Shown: positions 38,286 through 48,421 of the stretch, in pieces
How positions within the stretch are numbered: the first letter of the stretch is position 1
How the letters are laid out: each line of letters opens with the position of its first letter
Origin: Thiosocius teredinicola
Lineage (GTDB): Bacteria; Pseudomonadota; Gammaproteobacteria; Chromatiales; Chromatiaceae
NCBI RefSeq assembly: GCF_002009425.1
Contig: NZ_CP019936.1
Coordinates: forward strand, 853,001-917,000
Reading direction: 5' to 3'
Length of the DNA: 64,000 bases
Position numbers and translations under genes: made by a program
Notes under the pieces: model-generated
Databases searched by the model: none
What the model saw: the letters and a program-made list of their open reading frames with translations, nothing else
What the model was told of the DNA's origin: nothing

Positions 38286-38945
38286 ATGGGCGAAACAACA
38301 ACAATCCATCAGGTAGCGGTCGTAGAAGACGACGACGTGCTGCGCGCGCGTCTGGTTCAGGCCGTCGATGCGCACCCGGCGCTGGATGTCGTCGCGGATT
38401 TCGCCGGCGTACGGACCTGTTTGGACTGGCTGAGCGAGCATTCACCGGACGTATTGCTGGTCGACCTGAATCTGCCGGACGGGCAGGGTACCGAGGTGAT
38501 CGCGCAGGCCGCCCGTCGTCGGATCGAATCGGTGGTGATCACCGTGTTTGCCGACGAACGCAGCGTCACGGCCGCGATCAAGTCGGGCGCCACCGGCTAT
38601 CTGCTGAAGGACAGCGACACAGAACACGTTGCCGAATCGGTTTTGCTGGCGGTTGAAGGTCAGTCTCCGATCAACCCGGCGATCGCGCGTCACCTGCTCA
38701 AACATTTTGCCGGCACGCCCGCCGCGCTTCAAACCGACGTCGACCCGGGGCCGTTGACCGAGCGTGAACAGGCGGTGTTGACGCTGATCGCGCGCGGCTT
38801 CAGCTATGGCGAGACTGCCGATCAGTTGCACATGTCGATCAATACCGTACGCACGCACGTGCGTCACATCTACCGCAAGCTCGAAGCCGGTTCGCGCGGC
38901 GAGGCGGTATACATCGCGTCGAACAAGGGCTGGATCGACCCATGA
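38286..38945 (+). CDS. LuxR/NarL-family response regulator
   Basis: 219 aa from ATG 38286. Receiver with EDDD, phospho-Asp in LLVDLNLPDG and KDSD near the end; HTH LTEREQAVLTLIARGFSYGETADQL followed by NTVRTHVRHIYRKL. It overlaps the next kinase gene by 4 bp, so the two form a coupled pair. Confidence 0.93.
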   Translation: MGETTTIHQVAVVEDDDVLRARLVQAVDAHPALDVVADFAGVRTCLDWLSEHSPDVLLVDLNLPDGQGTEVIAQAARRRIESVVITVFADERSVTAAIKSGATGYLLKDSDTEHVAESVLLAVEGQSPINPAIARHLLKHFAGTPAALQTDVDPGPLTEREQAVLTLIARGFSYGETADQLHMSINTVRTHVRHIYRKLEAGSRGEAVYIASNKGWIDP

Positions 38946-40762
38946 TCCGGCTGGCGACGGTGTTGATCTACGTCGCTGTGTTGGGTTCGGCGATGTGGAT
39001 CCCGTTGTTCGACTTCGAACCGCCCGCCAGCAGCATCCGCTTGGCCGCACTGTCCGGCGGCGACAGCGATGGGGGCGCATCGCCCGAGAGTCGCATACTG
39101 CCGGACGACTGGCGAGACCATACGGTGGAGTCGAGAGAGGTCCACTACCGTCTAACGCTGGACGTCGACGAGGCCCCTGCAGAGTTCTGGGCGCTGGTCA
39201 TCCCAAACGTACGGATGAATCTGCAGGTCAGTATCAACGGCACGCCGGTCGGTAGCGGCGGTCGTTGGGCCGACCCGGTAGCACGCAACCTCAGAAACCC
39301 GCTGATCTTCAGTCTGCCGGACGGCCTGTTGCATGCCGGCAGCAACCAGGTAGACGTAAGCGTGCGTGCGGCGGCGGATGGTTTCGGTTATCTCGGTCCG
39401 CTGCTGATCGGGCCGGAGCGAGACCTGCGGCCGGCCTACCAGCGCTATTACTTTGTCCGCGTCACGCTGGTAGCGGTGATCACCGTCATCATCGTGCTGG
39501 TCGGCGGTGTTATCGGTGTGCTCGCGATGATCCGCCGTAAGGATCGCGAGTACACCTGGTTTACCGTCGGCACTCTGATCTGGGCATTGCACAGCATCAG
39601 CTATTTCACCGTCGAGATCCCATTCCGCGACCGCGTGTGGGATTGGCTGGTGTTCGCCACACTCGGGTGGTTCGCGATTCTCGGTGGCGTTATCTATGTG
39701 CACCGATACTTGGGGATACGCCATCCGCTGGGCGAACGCAGCGTGGTCATCGCCGGTGTCGTCCTGACCTTGGCGATGGCGGCGTTGCCGACTGCCTGGT
39801 TCTATGCGTTCGCCTACTTCGTCTGGCATCCGCTATGCCAGAGCGTCGGCACCTATGGACTGGTGCGCATGCTGCATGCGACCTGGCAAAGCGGTTCGCT
39901 GCAGCGCCATGTGATCTCGGCATCGGGCCTGGTGCTGGTCGGCTATGCCGGGCACGATCTGTTGGTGATTCTCGGCGTGCTCGACTGGTCGCGCGGATAC
40001 ATCATTCAATACTCGATGCCGCTGATTCTGTTCCTGTTCTGCATCGTATTGCTGCAACGCTTCGTCGCCAGCGTGAGTGCCGCGGAGCAACTCAACGCCG
40101 AACTCGAGCAACGCGTCGAACAGCGTCGCATCGAGCTCGAGGCAACCTATGAACGATTGGGGCGCTCGGAGCAACAGCGACTGCTTGCCCAGGAGCGCGA
40201 ACGTATCATGCGTGACATGCATGACGGCGTCGGCGGTCAACTGATCTCGGCATTGACCTCTATCCGCAACGGCGATGCCGATCTCGGTACGGTTGAGCAG
40301 TCGTTGCAAACCGCGTTGAACGATCTTCGTCTGATGATCGATTCATTCGACCAGGACGTGCAGAGCCTACCGACACTGCTCGGTATGTTTCGTATGCGCG
40401 TCGAGCCAAGCCTGCAGGCGCAGGGTATAAAGCTCGAGTGGCAGGTTGCGGCGATCGATGAGATCCCCGGTTTCGGTTCGCAGCAGGCGCTGCACCTGTT
40501 GCGCATTCTGCAGGAGTTCGTCACCAACACCCTGCGCCACAGTGGCGCGACAAGGTTGCGGGTGCGTGCAGGTGAGGTTGTCGAACAGCATGATCGCCAC
40601 GTGCGTATCCACCTCGCCGACAATGGATGCGGACGCCAGTCGTCCGACATCGATGGGCGTGGCATCGCCAATATGCACTACCGCGCCGGGCAGATCGCGG
40701 CACGTGTCGACTTTCAATCCGACGCCGAAGGTACTCGTCTTTCCTTGCTGGTTCCTGCCTGA
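38942..40762 (+). CDS. Sensor histidine kinase with 7TM-DISM-like sensor
   Basis: 606 aa. One N-terminal helix, an extracytoplasmic beta-rich domain (about 30-160), about seven helices (165-375), a coiled coil (EQLNAELEQRVEQRRIELEA), a HisKA_3 box (RERIMRDMHDGVGGQLISAL) and an HATPase domain (EFVTNTLRHSGATRLRV, LADNGCGR, RGIANMHYRAGQI). It is the partner of the LuxR-type regulator. The ligand is unknown. Confidence 0.9.
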   Translation: MIRLATVLIYVAVLGSAMWIPLFDFEPPASSIRLAALSGGDSDGGASPESRILPDDWRDHTVESREVHYRLTLDVDEAPAEFWALVIPNVRMNLQVSINGTPVGSGGRWADPVARNLRNPLIFSLPDGLLHAGSNQVDVSVRAAADGFGYLGPLLIGPERDLRPAYQRYYFVRVTLVAVITVIIVLVGGVIGVLAMIRRKDREYTWFTVGTLIWALHSISYFTVEIPFRDRVWDWLVFATLGWFAILGGVIYVHRYLGIRHPLGERSVVIAGVVLTLAMAALPTAWFYAFAYFVWHPLCQSVGTYGLVRMLHATWQSGSLQRHVISASGLVLVGYAGHDLLVILGVLDWSRGYIIQYSMPLILFLFCIVLLQRFVASVSAAEQLNAELEQRVEQRRIELEATYERLGRSEQQRLLAQERERIMRDMHDGVGGQLISALTSIRNGDADLGTVEQSLQTALNDLRLMIDSFDQDVQSLPTLLGMFRMRVEPSLQAQGIKLEWQVAAIDEIPGFGSQQALHLLRILQEFVTNTLRHSGATRLRVRAGEVVEQHDRHVRIHLADNGCGRQSSDIDGRGIANMHYRAGQIAARVDFQSDAEGTRLSLLVPA

Positions 40763-40893
40763 TATCGCATGTTCATGCGATAGACGAGCCATCCACAGTG
40801 CGTACACTTTTTAAAGCGCGTCGGTCCCGCATGAGCGCGACCGGTCACGCACAGAACACGAACAACGAAAATCAGTGCCGCTGGAGGTAAGTC

Positions 40894-41919
40894 ATGTCAG
40901 GGAACGAGACCGTCGGGGTAGCCGACAAGCCGCTGCAGACCGCAGCACGGACCAGCAGGCTTGGCAGGCTGGCATTGTTTGCGGCCGTCACGGGACTGAC
41001 CGCGACAACCTCGGTGCATGCCACCGTGATCGCGTCGGCCAATGTCAGTTCGACGCTGAACGGGCCTTGTCAGAGTGTTATTCCGTCGTCGGACAATCAA
41101 ACGAACAGCGTGACCGGCAATTCGCCGCAGGCGGCCGGGGCGCGCGTCAATGGTGCAAGCCCGGGAGGTCGTTGCGCCGTGTTGGCGGAGGCCTCGGCAA
41201 GCTTGGCCGGGCTCAAGGCAAAGGTCGACCTGGTCGGTACAAGTTATACGGGGCGCGCCGGTTACCGCGCAACGGCGAGTTATTTTGCTGATGACTTCAT
41301 CGTCACCGGGCCATCGTCCGGCACGATATTGACGACCATGAGCTTCGTTTACGACGGTACAGCGTTCGCCTACCTGGTGCCGGTGAACGGTGGCAATCTA
41401 CGGGGCAATACATCGGCGTTGTCTAATGCCCGCGTCGATGTCTCCGGTGTGGTCGGCGGCGTGTCACCACTCACCGCAAGCGTTTCGGCAGGTGCGTTTG
41501 CTGGCGGCACGACCCCCACGATCACCGATACGGAGCTCGGGCCCGGGTCGATATCGACTGCGCCGTTCACGGTGACGGTGGGTGTGCCTTTCAGCGTTCG
41601 CATGACATTGAATGCGATCGCGTCGGCCGGCGCGACACGCGGCACGACCAGCCCCTTCATCGGGCTGGACGGCGGTGCGATCAGCGACTTCGGCAGCACA
41701 CTCTGGTTCAACCCCGCGGGGCCGATCCTGGATCTGCCACAGGGATATACCCTGACGTCGCTCTCCGCCGGGATCGTCGACAATCGTATCGCTGTTGACT
41801 TGCCCGATGGCGGCGGAGGCAACGGTGACGGTCAAGTGCCGGCAGTGCCCCCGCTGACCTTGATGCTGTTGGGCGGCGTGTGGCTGATGCGTCGATCGCG
41901 GCACGCACCGCATCGCTGA
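40894..41919 (+). CDS. Secreted Ser/Thr/Gly-rich protein with C-terminal sorting-like anchor
   Basis: 341 aa; GGAGG eleven bases before the ATG. A signal peptide ends near VHATV. The mature part is low in charge and rich in Ser, Thr, Gly and Ala, like extracellular PEP-CTERM proteins. The end has a tripartite shape: Gly-rich linker, VPAVPPLTLMLLGGVWLM helix, and an RRSRHAPHR basic tail. This resembles a PEP-CTERM or GlyGly-CTERM variant but no exact motif. No exosortase is in the window. Confidence 0.65.
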   Translation: MSGNETVGVADKPLQTAARTSRLGRLALFAAVTGLTATTSVHATVIASANVSSTLNGPCQSVIPSSDNQTNSVTGNSPQAAGARVNGASPGGRCAVLAEASASLAGLKAKVDLVGTSYTGRAGYRATASYFADDFIVTGPSSGTILTTMSFVYDGTAFAYLVPVNGGNLRGNTSALSNARVDVSGVVGGVSPLTASVSAGAFAGGTTPTITDTELGPGSISTAPFTVTVGVPFSVRMTLNAIASAGATRGTTSPFIGLDGGAISDFGSTLWFNPAGPILDLPQGYTLTSLSAGIVDNRIAVDLPDGGGGNGDGQVPAVPPLTLMLLGGVWLMRRSRHAPHR

Positions 41920-41922
41920 GCT

Positions 41923-42045
41923 TCAGTCACTGTTGCCGTTGCAGTTGGTTTCGTCGAGGCAATCTTCGTGCTCCAGCCACATCACGTTGATCACACCGAA
42001 GGCGAGTGCCAGTAACACGCCGAGTATCCAGGTGAAGTACCACAT
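41923..42045 (-). CDS. cydX: Cytochrome bd oxidase small subunit CydX
   Basis: A 40-residue frame that starts MWYFTWILGVLLALAFGVIN, the pattern of CydX/CbdX, with one helix followed by an acidic tail with two cysteines. It begins 16 bp after the cydB stop on the same strand, with GGAGAGAC upstream. CydX stabilises the CydAB heme site. Confidence 0.92.
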   Translation of the reverse strand: MWYFTWILGVLLALAFGVINVMWLEHEDCLDETNCNGNSD

Positions 42046-42060
42046 GTCGATGTCTCTCCG

Positions 42061-43203
42061 TCAGTAGGCCGAGTGGCTTTGTTCGGTGATCTCCGCAATG
42101 GTGATCACGCGCCACATCTTGTAGAAGTTCCACGCCGTGTAGCTGACGATGATCGGTACGAAGATCACCGCGGCGATGAACATCACATTGAGTGTCAGAT
42201 GGCTCGATGAGGCATCCCAGATCGTCAGGCTGAAGTTGGGGTGCGTGCTCGATGGCATGATGAACGGGAACATCGACACCCCGGCGGTAAAGATCGCACC
42301 CGCCTGGGTCAACGAACTCATGACGAACGCCGGCCCGTGGCGACCGATACGCACCAGGATGATCGCCAGGAACGCGGCGGTAAATCCGACGATCGGTGCT
42401 GCCAGCATGACCGGGTAGGTCTGGTAATTGTGCAGCCACGCCCCTTCGACGATTGCGACCTCCTTGGTCAGCGGGTTGGGCAGTGCACTGTGTGCCGGCT
42501 CATTGACGATCTGGAAACCGTCGATGCCCAGGCTCAGCCAGATACCGGCCAAGGCGAAGGTGGCGATGAACACCAGCCCTGCGATCTGCGCGGCCCTGGC
42601 TGCACGACCGGCAATCGGTTGGTCGGTACGCATCGCCAGCCACACAGCGCCGTGCAGCACGGTCATCGACAGGCTGACGACACCGGTGAGCAACGCGAAA
42701 GGATTGAGCAGTTCAAAGAAACCGCCGGTGTACCAGGGCCGCATGAAGTTGTCGAAGTTGAACGGCACGCCCTGCAGCAGGTTGCCGAAGGCGACACCGA
42801 ACACCAGTACCGGCACGGCGCTGCCGATCAGAAGACCCCAATCCCAGGTGTTGCGCCAGCGTGGGCTGTCGAGCTTCGAGCGATAGTCGAAGCCGACCGG
42901 TCGCAGGAACAACGCGAACAGCACCAGCAGCATCGCGAAGTAGAACCCGGAGAAGGCCGTGGCGTAGACCGCCGGCCATGCCGCGAAGATCGCACCGCCG
43001 GCGGTGATGAACCACACCTGGTTGCCGTCCCAGTGCGGGCCGACGGTGTTGATGATGACGCGCCGCTCGTTGTCGGACTTGCCGAGGAACGGCAGCAGTG
43101 TGCCGACGCCCATATCCATGCCGTCCATGATGGCGAAGCCGACGAACAGAATACCAACCAGCAGCCACCAGGCGAATTTCAGTGTTTCGTAGTCAAGTAC
43201 CAT
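42061..43203 (-). CDS. cydB: Cytochrome bd ubiquinol oxidase subunit II
   Basis: 380 aa, about nine helices. Features such as ILFVGFAIMDGMDMGVGTLLP, HWDGNQVWFITAGGAIFAAWP and SLSMTVLHGAVWLAMRT are standard CydB. Second gene of cydABX, 11 bp after cydA; a GGAGAT ribosome site lies before its ATG. Confidence 0.96.
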   Translation of the reverse strand: MVLDYETLKFAWWLLVGILFVGFAIMDGMDMGVGTLLPFLGKSDNERRVIINTVGPHWDGNQVWFITAGGAIFAAWPAVYATAFSGFYFAMLLVLFALFLRPVGFDYRSKLDSPRWRNTWDWGLLIGSAVPVLVFGVAFGNLLQGVPFNFDNFMRPWYTGGFFELLNPFALLTGVVSLSMTVLHGAVWLAMRTDQPIAGRAARAAQIAGLVFIATFALAGIWLSLGIDGFQIVNEPAHSALPNPLTKEVAIVEGAWLHNYQTYPVMLAAPIVGFTAAFLAIILVRIGRHGPAFVMSSLTQAGAIFTAGVSMFPFIMPSSTHPNFSLTIWDASSSHLTLNVMFIAAVIFVPIIVSYTAWNFYKMWRVITIAEITEQSHSAY

Positions 43204-43214
43204 GGTGATCTCCT

Positions 43215-44828
43215 TTACTCGACGCGTTGCCGGGCCGGTGCGTCCGACAGGGTCGGTGCACCGCGCAGTGTCGGCTTATCGGATTGTTCGAAGTGGTAGC
43301 GCCCGGTATGCAAAGAACTGGGACCTAAGCGTGCGAACTTGAACATCAGGAACATCTCGATGATCGCGAGCGCCGTGTAGAAGGTGACGAAGCCGGCGAT
43401 GCTCAGGATCAGATCATTGGCGGTCAACGACGAAGTGGCGAGGAAGGTCGGCAACACCTCACCGATCGCCCACGGCTGACGGCCGTATTCGGCGACGAAC
43501 CAGCCGGTCTCGATCGCGATCCACGGTAGCGGGATGCCGTACAGGAACATGCGCAGCAGCCAGCGATGACGTTCGAGCCGGCGACGCGCAACCAGGTAGA
43601 AGCCGGCGACGAACATGAACAGCATCGTGAAGCCGGCGAACACCATGATGCGGAAGGTCCAGAACATCAGCGTGACGTCGGGGGTCGTGCCGCGTGCGGC
43701 AGCGGCGATCTGCTCATCCGTTGCGTCGACCACGTTCGGCGTGAACTGTTTCAGCAGCAGGCCGTAGCCGAGGTCTTTCTTGTACATATCGAAAAGTGCG
43801 CGGTCTTGTTCGTCGGCCGTGCCTTCACGGATCGCGGTCAAGGTACGGTAGGCGATCATGCCGGCGCGGATGCGGTGCTCGGCGTGTGCCTGCAGGTCTT
43901 TGATACCGGTCACCTCTTCGTCGATCGAGCGGGTTGCAATGATGCCCAGCGCGTACGGCACCTTGATTGCACCGTGAGTTTCCTGCGCCTCGTCATCCGG
44001 CCAGCCGGCGATTGTGAACGCGGCAGGCGCCGGTTCCGTTTCCCACTCGGCTTCGATCGCGGCGAGTTTGACCTTTTGTATATCGCCGACCTCGTAACCG
44101 GACTCGTCACCGAGCACGATCACCGACAGGATCGACGCCAGACCGAAGCCGACGGCGATCGCCATCGAGCGTCGGGCAAAGCCGAGGTCACGCTTCTTCA
44201 ACAGGTAGTAGGCCGAGATGCCGGCGACGAACATTGAACCCGCAACATAGCCGGCGGCAACCGTGTGCACGAACTTGACCTGCGCGACCGGGTTGAAGAA
44301 CACATCGGCGAAGCTGGTCATCTCCATGCGCATGGTCTCGGCGCTGAACTCGGCACCGACCGGGTTCTGCATCCAGCCGTTGGCGACCAGGATCCACAGC
44401 GCCGACAGGTTGGTGCCGAGCGCGGTGAGGAAGGTGACGCCAAGGTGCTGGATCTTGCTCAGGCGTTCCCAGCCGAGAAAGAACATGCCGACGAAGGTCG
44501 ATTCGAGGAAGAATGCCATCAGGCCTTCGATCGCCAGCGGTGCACCGAACACGTCGCCGACATAGTGCGAGTAGTAGGCCCAGTTGGTACCGAACTCGAA
44601 CTCCATCGTCAGGCCGGTGGTCACGCCAAGGGCGAAGTTGATACCGAACAACTTGCCCCAGAACTTGGTCATGTCTTTGTAGACCTGTTTGCCGGTCATC
44701 ACGTAGACCGACTCCATGATCACCAGGATCCAGGTCAGCCCCAGGGTGAGGGGCACGAAGAGAAAGTGATACAGCGCTGTTATCGCGAACTGCCAACGTG
44801 ACAGTTCGATCATTGTTGGGTCAAGCAT
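43215..44828 (-). CDS. cydA: Cytochrome bd ubiquinol oxidase subunit I
   Basis: 537 aa, with the long Q-loop of the E. coli (L-type) class between residues about 250 and 385. Heme ligands are the His in ALYHFLF (b595) and KFVHTVAAG (b558), plus a Met in the later MFWTFRIM region. High-affinity oxygen reduction at the inner membrane. Start ATG at 44828; an ATG five codons later is also possible. The Fnr-like gene upstream is a natural regulator. Confidence 0.96.
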   Translation of the reverse strand: MLDPTMIELSRWQFAITALYHFLFVPLTLGLTWILVIMESVYVMTGKQVYKDMTKFWGKLFGINFALGVTTGLTMEFEFGTNWAYYSHYVGDVFGAPLAIEGLMAFFLESTFVGMFFLGWERLSKIQHLGVTFLTALGTNLSALWILVANGWMQNPVGAEFSAETMRMEMTSFADVFFNPVAQVKFVHTVAAGYVAGSMFVAGISAYYLLKKRDLGFARRSMAIAVGFGLASILSVIVLGDESGYEVGDIQKVKLAAIEAEWETEPAPAAFTIAGWPDDEAQETHGAIKVPYALGIIATRSIDEEVTGIKDLQAHAEHRIRAGMIAYRTLTAIREGTADEQDRALFDMYKKDLGYGLLLKQFTPNVVDATDEQIAAAARGTTPDVTLMFWTFRIMVFAGFTMLFMFVAGFYLVARRRLERHRWLLRMFLYGIPLPWIAIETGWFVAEYGRQPWAIGEVLPTFLATSSLTANDLILSIAGFVTFYTALAIIEMFLMFKFARLGPSSLHTGRYHFEQSDKPTLRGAPTLSDAPARQRVE

Positions 44829-45013
44829 GCTCGGCGACTCCGCGTCTTACGGCAGTGGGACCACCTGCCTGTGGTTGGTCTGGCGTCGCGGGTGCGGCAC
44901 GAAACGCCATAATCGAGTCGCAGTCTAGGGAGTAGGGACGAGCGCGGTCATTGACGCATCGCAACTGCGAATGCCGTCATAGGATTGTCTTATGAAATAC
45001 GTGGTTTTTCGCC

Positions 45014-45721
45014 TCAGTCGGCGAGCAGGTCTTCGAAGCGTTCGGTATCGAGGCGGTAACGGTTGCTGCCGAGATCCTGCAACAGGCCCTGGCGTTTGAA
45101 CTCGGCGATGGTGCGGCTGGCGGTTTCGGTGGTGATGCCGAGCATGGCGCCCAAGTCTTCGCGACCGAACAGGGTGCATACCGGATCCTGTTCACCGCGC
45201 ACCAGGCGCAGTAGCAGGCGTGCCACGCGTTCCTTGGCAGGCCCGGTCGACAACTCGGTGAGCCAGGCGTCGGCCTCGCTCAGTGCGCGCTGCCAGCGCT
45301 TGAGCAATTCCACGTGCAGATCGGGGTTGTCCTTGCTGAGTGTCTGCACGGTGGCCACCGGCAGGCTGCAGACTTCCGACGGCTGCATGACGACGGCGTC
45401 GTGTTCGTAGGGATTGCCGACCAGCGACTCGAGGCCCATGACGTCTGACGTCTTGACCAGGCGCACGATGCGCTGCGAGCCGTCGGGCAGGTATTGGACG
45501 AGTTTGATCAGGCCGCTGCGAATGGTGTACATGCGGTCGCCCTTGTCGCCGGCGTGGTACAGCGACTGGCCGGGCTGCAGGGCGAACTGATCGATCGGCT
45601 GATGGATTTTCTCGAAATCCGATTCTTTCAACCCGGCGAACAGAACCGACTCACGCAGCGAGCACGTTTTGCAATCGGCTTGGCCAGACCAAGCCTCTTT
45701 GAAGGGGACGCGCAATGTCAT
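45014..45721 (-). CDS. Crp/Fnr-family regulator with an incomplete cysteine set
   Basis: 235 aa: cNMP-like sensor (about 30-150) and a C-terminal HTH (LGAMLGITTETASRTIAEFKR) with the E-x2-S-R pattern of FNR. N-terminal cysteines are C17 and C20 (DCKTCSLRESVLF); the third FNR position is a Val, while a Cys sits in SEVCSLP at the position of FNR C122. So only three of the four cluster ligands are visible. It is just upstream of cydA (185 bp), and probably controls it in response to oxygen or redox state. Confidence 0.88.
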   Translation of the reverse strand: MTLRVPFKEAWSGQADCKTCSLRESVLFAGLKESDFEKIHQPIDQFALQPGQSLYHAGDKGDRMYTIRSGLIKLVQYLPDGSQRIVRLVKTSDVMGLESLVGNPYEHDAVVMQPSEVCSLPVATVQTLSKDNPDLHVELLKRWQRALSEADAWLTELSTGPAKERVARLLLRLVRGEQDPVCTLFGREDLGAMLGITTETASRTIAEFKRQGLLQDLGSNRYRLDTERFEDLLAD

Positions 45722-45846
45722 TCGTCAATTTTACCAATTTAGTAGGTTCGGGGATATTGTTATTCAGTATCAGGTCGAATTGCCCGAAACCAAGCGCTGA
45801 TGCAGGCGCGGCCGTGTTCGCGGTCGACGCTATCCCGGAGTGAAAC

Positions 45847-46440
45847 GTGACTGATAGTAACGAGCGGAAAACCGAATGGGAACAACGCTATGACGGCGGC
45901 CGAACCGGCTGGGACCGCGGCGAGCCCAGCCCGATGTTGGACCAATGGCTGGCCGCCGGCAAGGTGCCCGAGGGCAAGGTGCTGGTGCCCGGCTGCGGAC
46001 ATGGCCACGAGGTGGCTGAACTGATTCACGCGGGTCGGCAGGTAACCGCGGTCGATATCGCAACGCAGCCGGTGATCCGGCTGATGGCGCAGTTGGCTGA
46101 ACGCGACCTGCATGCCGACGTGATCCAGACCGATCTGCTGCACTGGCAGCCGGCCGAACCGTTCGACGCGGTGTACGAACAGACCTGCCTGTGCGCCCTC
46201 GATCCCGGCCATTGGCAGGCATACGCACAACGCCTCGCCGACTGGCTGGTGCCCGGCGGCAAGCTGCTCGCGTTGTTCATGCAAACCGGGCGCGAGGGCG
46301 GGCCGCCGTTCGATTGCCCGGTTGCGGACATGCGCGCCCTGTTCGATGACGCGCGCTGGCAATGGCCGGACGAACCGCCGCAACAGGTGCCACACCCCAA
46401 CGGCCTGATCGAACTGGCCTATGAGATCACCCGCCGCTGA
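45847..46440 (+). CDS. Thiopurine S-methyltransferase family (TPMT-like) methyltransferase
   Basis: 197 aa from GTG 45847. Motifs WEQRYDGGRTGWDRGEPSP and VLVPGCGHGHEVAEL are characteristic of TPMT-like SAM methyltransferases. In bacteria these include chalcogen (selenium, tellurium) and sulfide methylation or isothiocyanate enzymes. Substrate not deducible. Divergent from the Fnr-like gene with a 125-bp shared upstream region. Confidence 0.9.
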   Translation: MTDSNERKTEWEQRYDGGRTGWDRGEPSPMLDQWLAAGKVPEGKVLVPGCGHGHEVAELIHAGRQVTAVDIATQPVIRLMAQLAERDLHADVIQTDLLHWQPAEPFDAVYEQTCLCALDPGHWQAYAQRLADWLVPGGKLLALFMQTGREGGPPFDCPVADMRALFDDARWQWPDEPPQQVPHPNGLIELAYEITRR

Positions 46441-46509
46441 GGTGTCGCATTGCCCGTGCCGCGCGCGCGGCTTTGTGGCAGCATGCACGCTTTTGCGAGC
46501 CGGCTGGTC

Positions 46510-48408
46510 ATGGCTTTACTGACACTGCGCAACCTGCAACTGAGCTACGGCGATCCGCCGCTGATCGACGGCATCGATCTGTCGATCGAACCCGGCGAGC
46601 GGGTGTGCCTGCTCGGGCGCAACGGCGAGGGCAAGTCGACCCTGCTCAAACTGATCGCCGGCGAACTGCAGGCCGACGACGGCGAGCGCCTGGTCAAACA
46701 GGGCGTGCGCATCACCCGGTTGACGCAGGAGGTGCCCGAGCAGACTCAGGGATCGGTGTTCGAGGTGGTTGCCGACGGCGTCGGCGAGACCGGAGCACTG
46801 ATCAAGCAGTATCACGCCGCCAGCCTGGCACTGGCCGACGATGCCGGCGAAGCCGCACTGGCGCGCCTGGAACGCATTCAACACCAGCTCGAAGCCGCCG
46901 ACGGCTGGCGCATGGAACAGCAGGTCGAGAGCGTGATATCGCGCATGCAGCTCAACGCCGATGACCGCTTCGAGGCGCTGTCCGGCGGAATGAAGCGCCG
47001 TGTGTTGCTGGCTCGGGCGCTGGCCGGCGATCCGCAATTGCTGTTGCTCGACGAGCCGACCAACCACCTTGATGTCGAGTCGATCGGCTGGCTCGAAGAG
47101 TTTCTGCTGAGCTGGCCGGGAACGCTGGTGTTCATCACCCACGACCGCAGTTTTCTGCAACGCCTCGCGACGCGCATCGTTGAGCTCGATCGCGGTCGCG
47201 TTGCCGATTTTCCCGGCGACTACGCCAACTACCTGCGTAGACGCGACGAGATGGACAACGCCGAGGCGCAGGCACGGGCGCGCTTCGACAAGCGCCTGGC
47301 GCAAGAGGAGGTGTGGGTGCGCCAGGGCATCAAGGCGCGGCGCACACGCAACGAAGGCCGGGTGCGTCGCCTGCAGGCGATGCGCCAGGAATACGGTGAG
47401 CGACGCAGCCGTCAGGGCACCGCCAAGCTGGCGATGAACGCCGCCGAGCGCTCGGGCAAGCTGGTGTGTGAAGCGGTCGACGTGAGCTATGCATGGGACG
47501 ACAAGCCGATCATTCGTAATTTTTCGACCACCATCATGCGTGGCGACCGCATCGGCATCATTGGGCCGAACGGCTGCGGCAAGTCGACCCTGCTGAACCT
47601 GCTGCTCGGCAAGCTCAAGCCCGATACCGGACGAATCGAACTCGGCACCAAGATCGACGTTGCGTACTTCGATCAGCTGCGCGATCAACTCGATCTCGAT
47701 AAGACGGTTATCGATAACGTGGACGGCGGCAGCGACAAGGTCGAGATCAACGGCAAGGAAAAGCACGTGATCAGCTACCTGCAGGATTTTCTGTTTCCTG
47801 CTCAGCGCTGCCGCCAGCCGACGCGCGCCCTGTCCGGTGGAGAGCGCAACCGCCTGCTGCTGGCAAAGCTGTTTACCAGGCCGGCCAACGTGCTGGTGCT
47901 GGACGAGCCGACCAACGACCTGGACTTGGAAACGCTCGAACTGCTCGAAGAACTGCTGATGGAGTTCGAAGGCACCTTGCTGCTGGTCAGCCACGACCGC
48001 GCGTTTCTCGACAACGTCGTGACCAGCACGCTGGTGTTTGAAGGCGACGGTGTGGTGATCCCCTATGTGGGGGGTTATCAGGATTGGCTGCGGCAACGCA
48101 AAACGCCGTCCGACAGATCGAAGGCGTCGACGCCCGACAAAGCGCCCGACAAGCAACCAAGTTCAAGTGCAGCGCTGGCGCCTGCCAAACCAAAGAAGCT
48201 CAGCTATAAGGACCAACGCGAGCTGGACATGCTACCGGGCCAAATCGAGTCGCTCGAAGCTGAGATAGACGGTATTCAGGCCGCGTTGGGCAACCCCGAT
48301 ATCTACCGCGAGTCACCGGACAAGGTGACCGAGTACAACGACCGGCTGCAACAGTTGGAAGGCGAGCTGGCGCAGGCCTACGAGCGTTGGGAGGCGCTTG
48401 ACGGATGA
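46510..48408 (+). CDS. uup: ABC-F family ATPase Uup
   Basis: 632 aa from ATG 46510 (MALLTLRNLQLSYGD); earlier in-frame starts add atypical residues. Two ATPase domains without membrane helices: LLGRNGEGKSTLLKL, LSGGMKRRVLLARAL and, second, IIGPNGCGKSTLLNL, LSGGERNRLLLAKL, VLVLDEPTNDLD. The C-terminus is a basic linker plus coiled coil (about 545-630) as in Uup. Acts on ribosomes and/or branched DNA. The last backbone gene; it is convergent with intI, 13 bp away. Confidence 0.95.
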   Translation: MALLTLRNLQLSYGDPPLIDGIDLSIEPGERVCLLGRNGEGKSTLLKLIAGELQADDGERLVKQGVRITRLTQEVPEQTQGSVFEVVADGVGETGALIKQYHAASLALADDAGEAALARLERIQHQLEAADGWRMEQQVESVISRMQLNADDRFEALSGGMKRRVLLARALAGDPQLLLLDEPTNHLDVESIGWLEEFLLSWPGTLVFITHDRSFLQRLATRIVELDRGRVADFPGDYANYLRRRDEMDNAEAQARARFDKRLAQEEVWVRQGIKARRTRNEGRVRRLQAMRQEYGERRSRQGTAKLAMNAAERSGKLVCEAVDVSYAWDDKPIIRNFSTTIMRGDRIGIIGPNGCGKSTLLNLLLGKLKPDTGRIELGTKIDVAYFDQLRDQLDLDKTVIDNVDGGSDKVEINGKEKHVISYLQDFLFPAQRCRQPTRALSGGERNRLLLAKLFTRPANVLVLDEPTNDLDLETLELLEELLMEFEGTLLLVSHDRAFLDNVVTSTLVFEGDGVVIPYVGGYQDWLRQRKTPSDRSKASTPDKAPDKQPSSSAALAPAKPKKLSYKDQRELDMLPGQIESLEAEIDGIQAALGNPDIYRESPDKVTEYNDRLQQLEGELAQAYERWEALDG

Positions 48409-48421
48409 ATCAAACCGCAGG

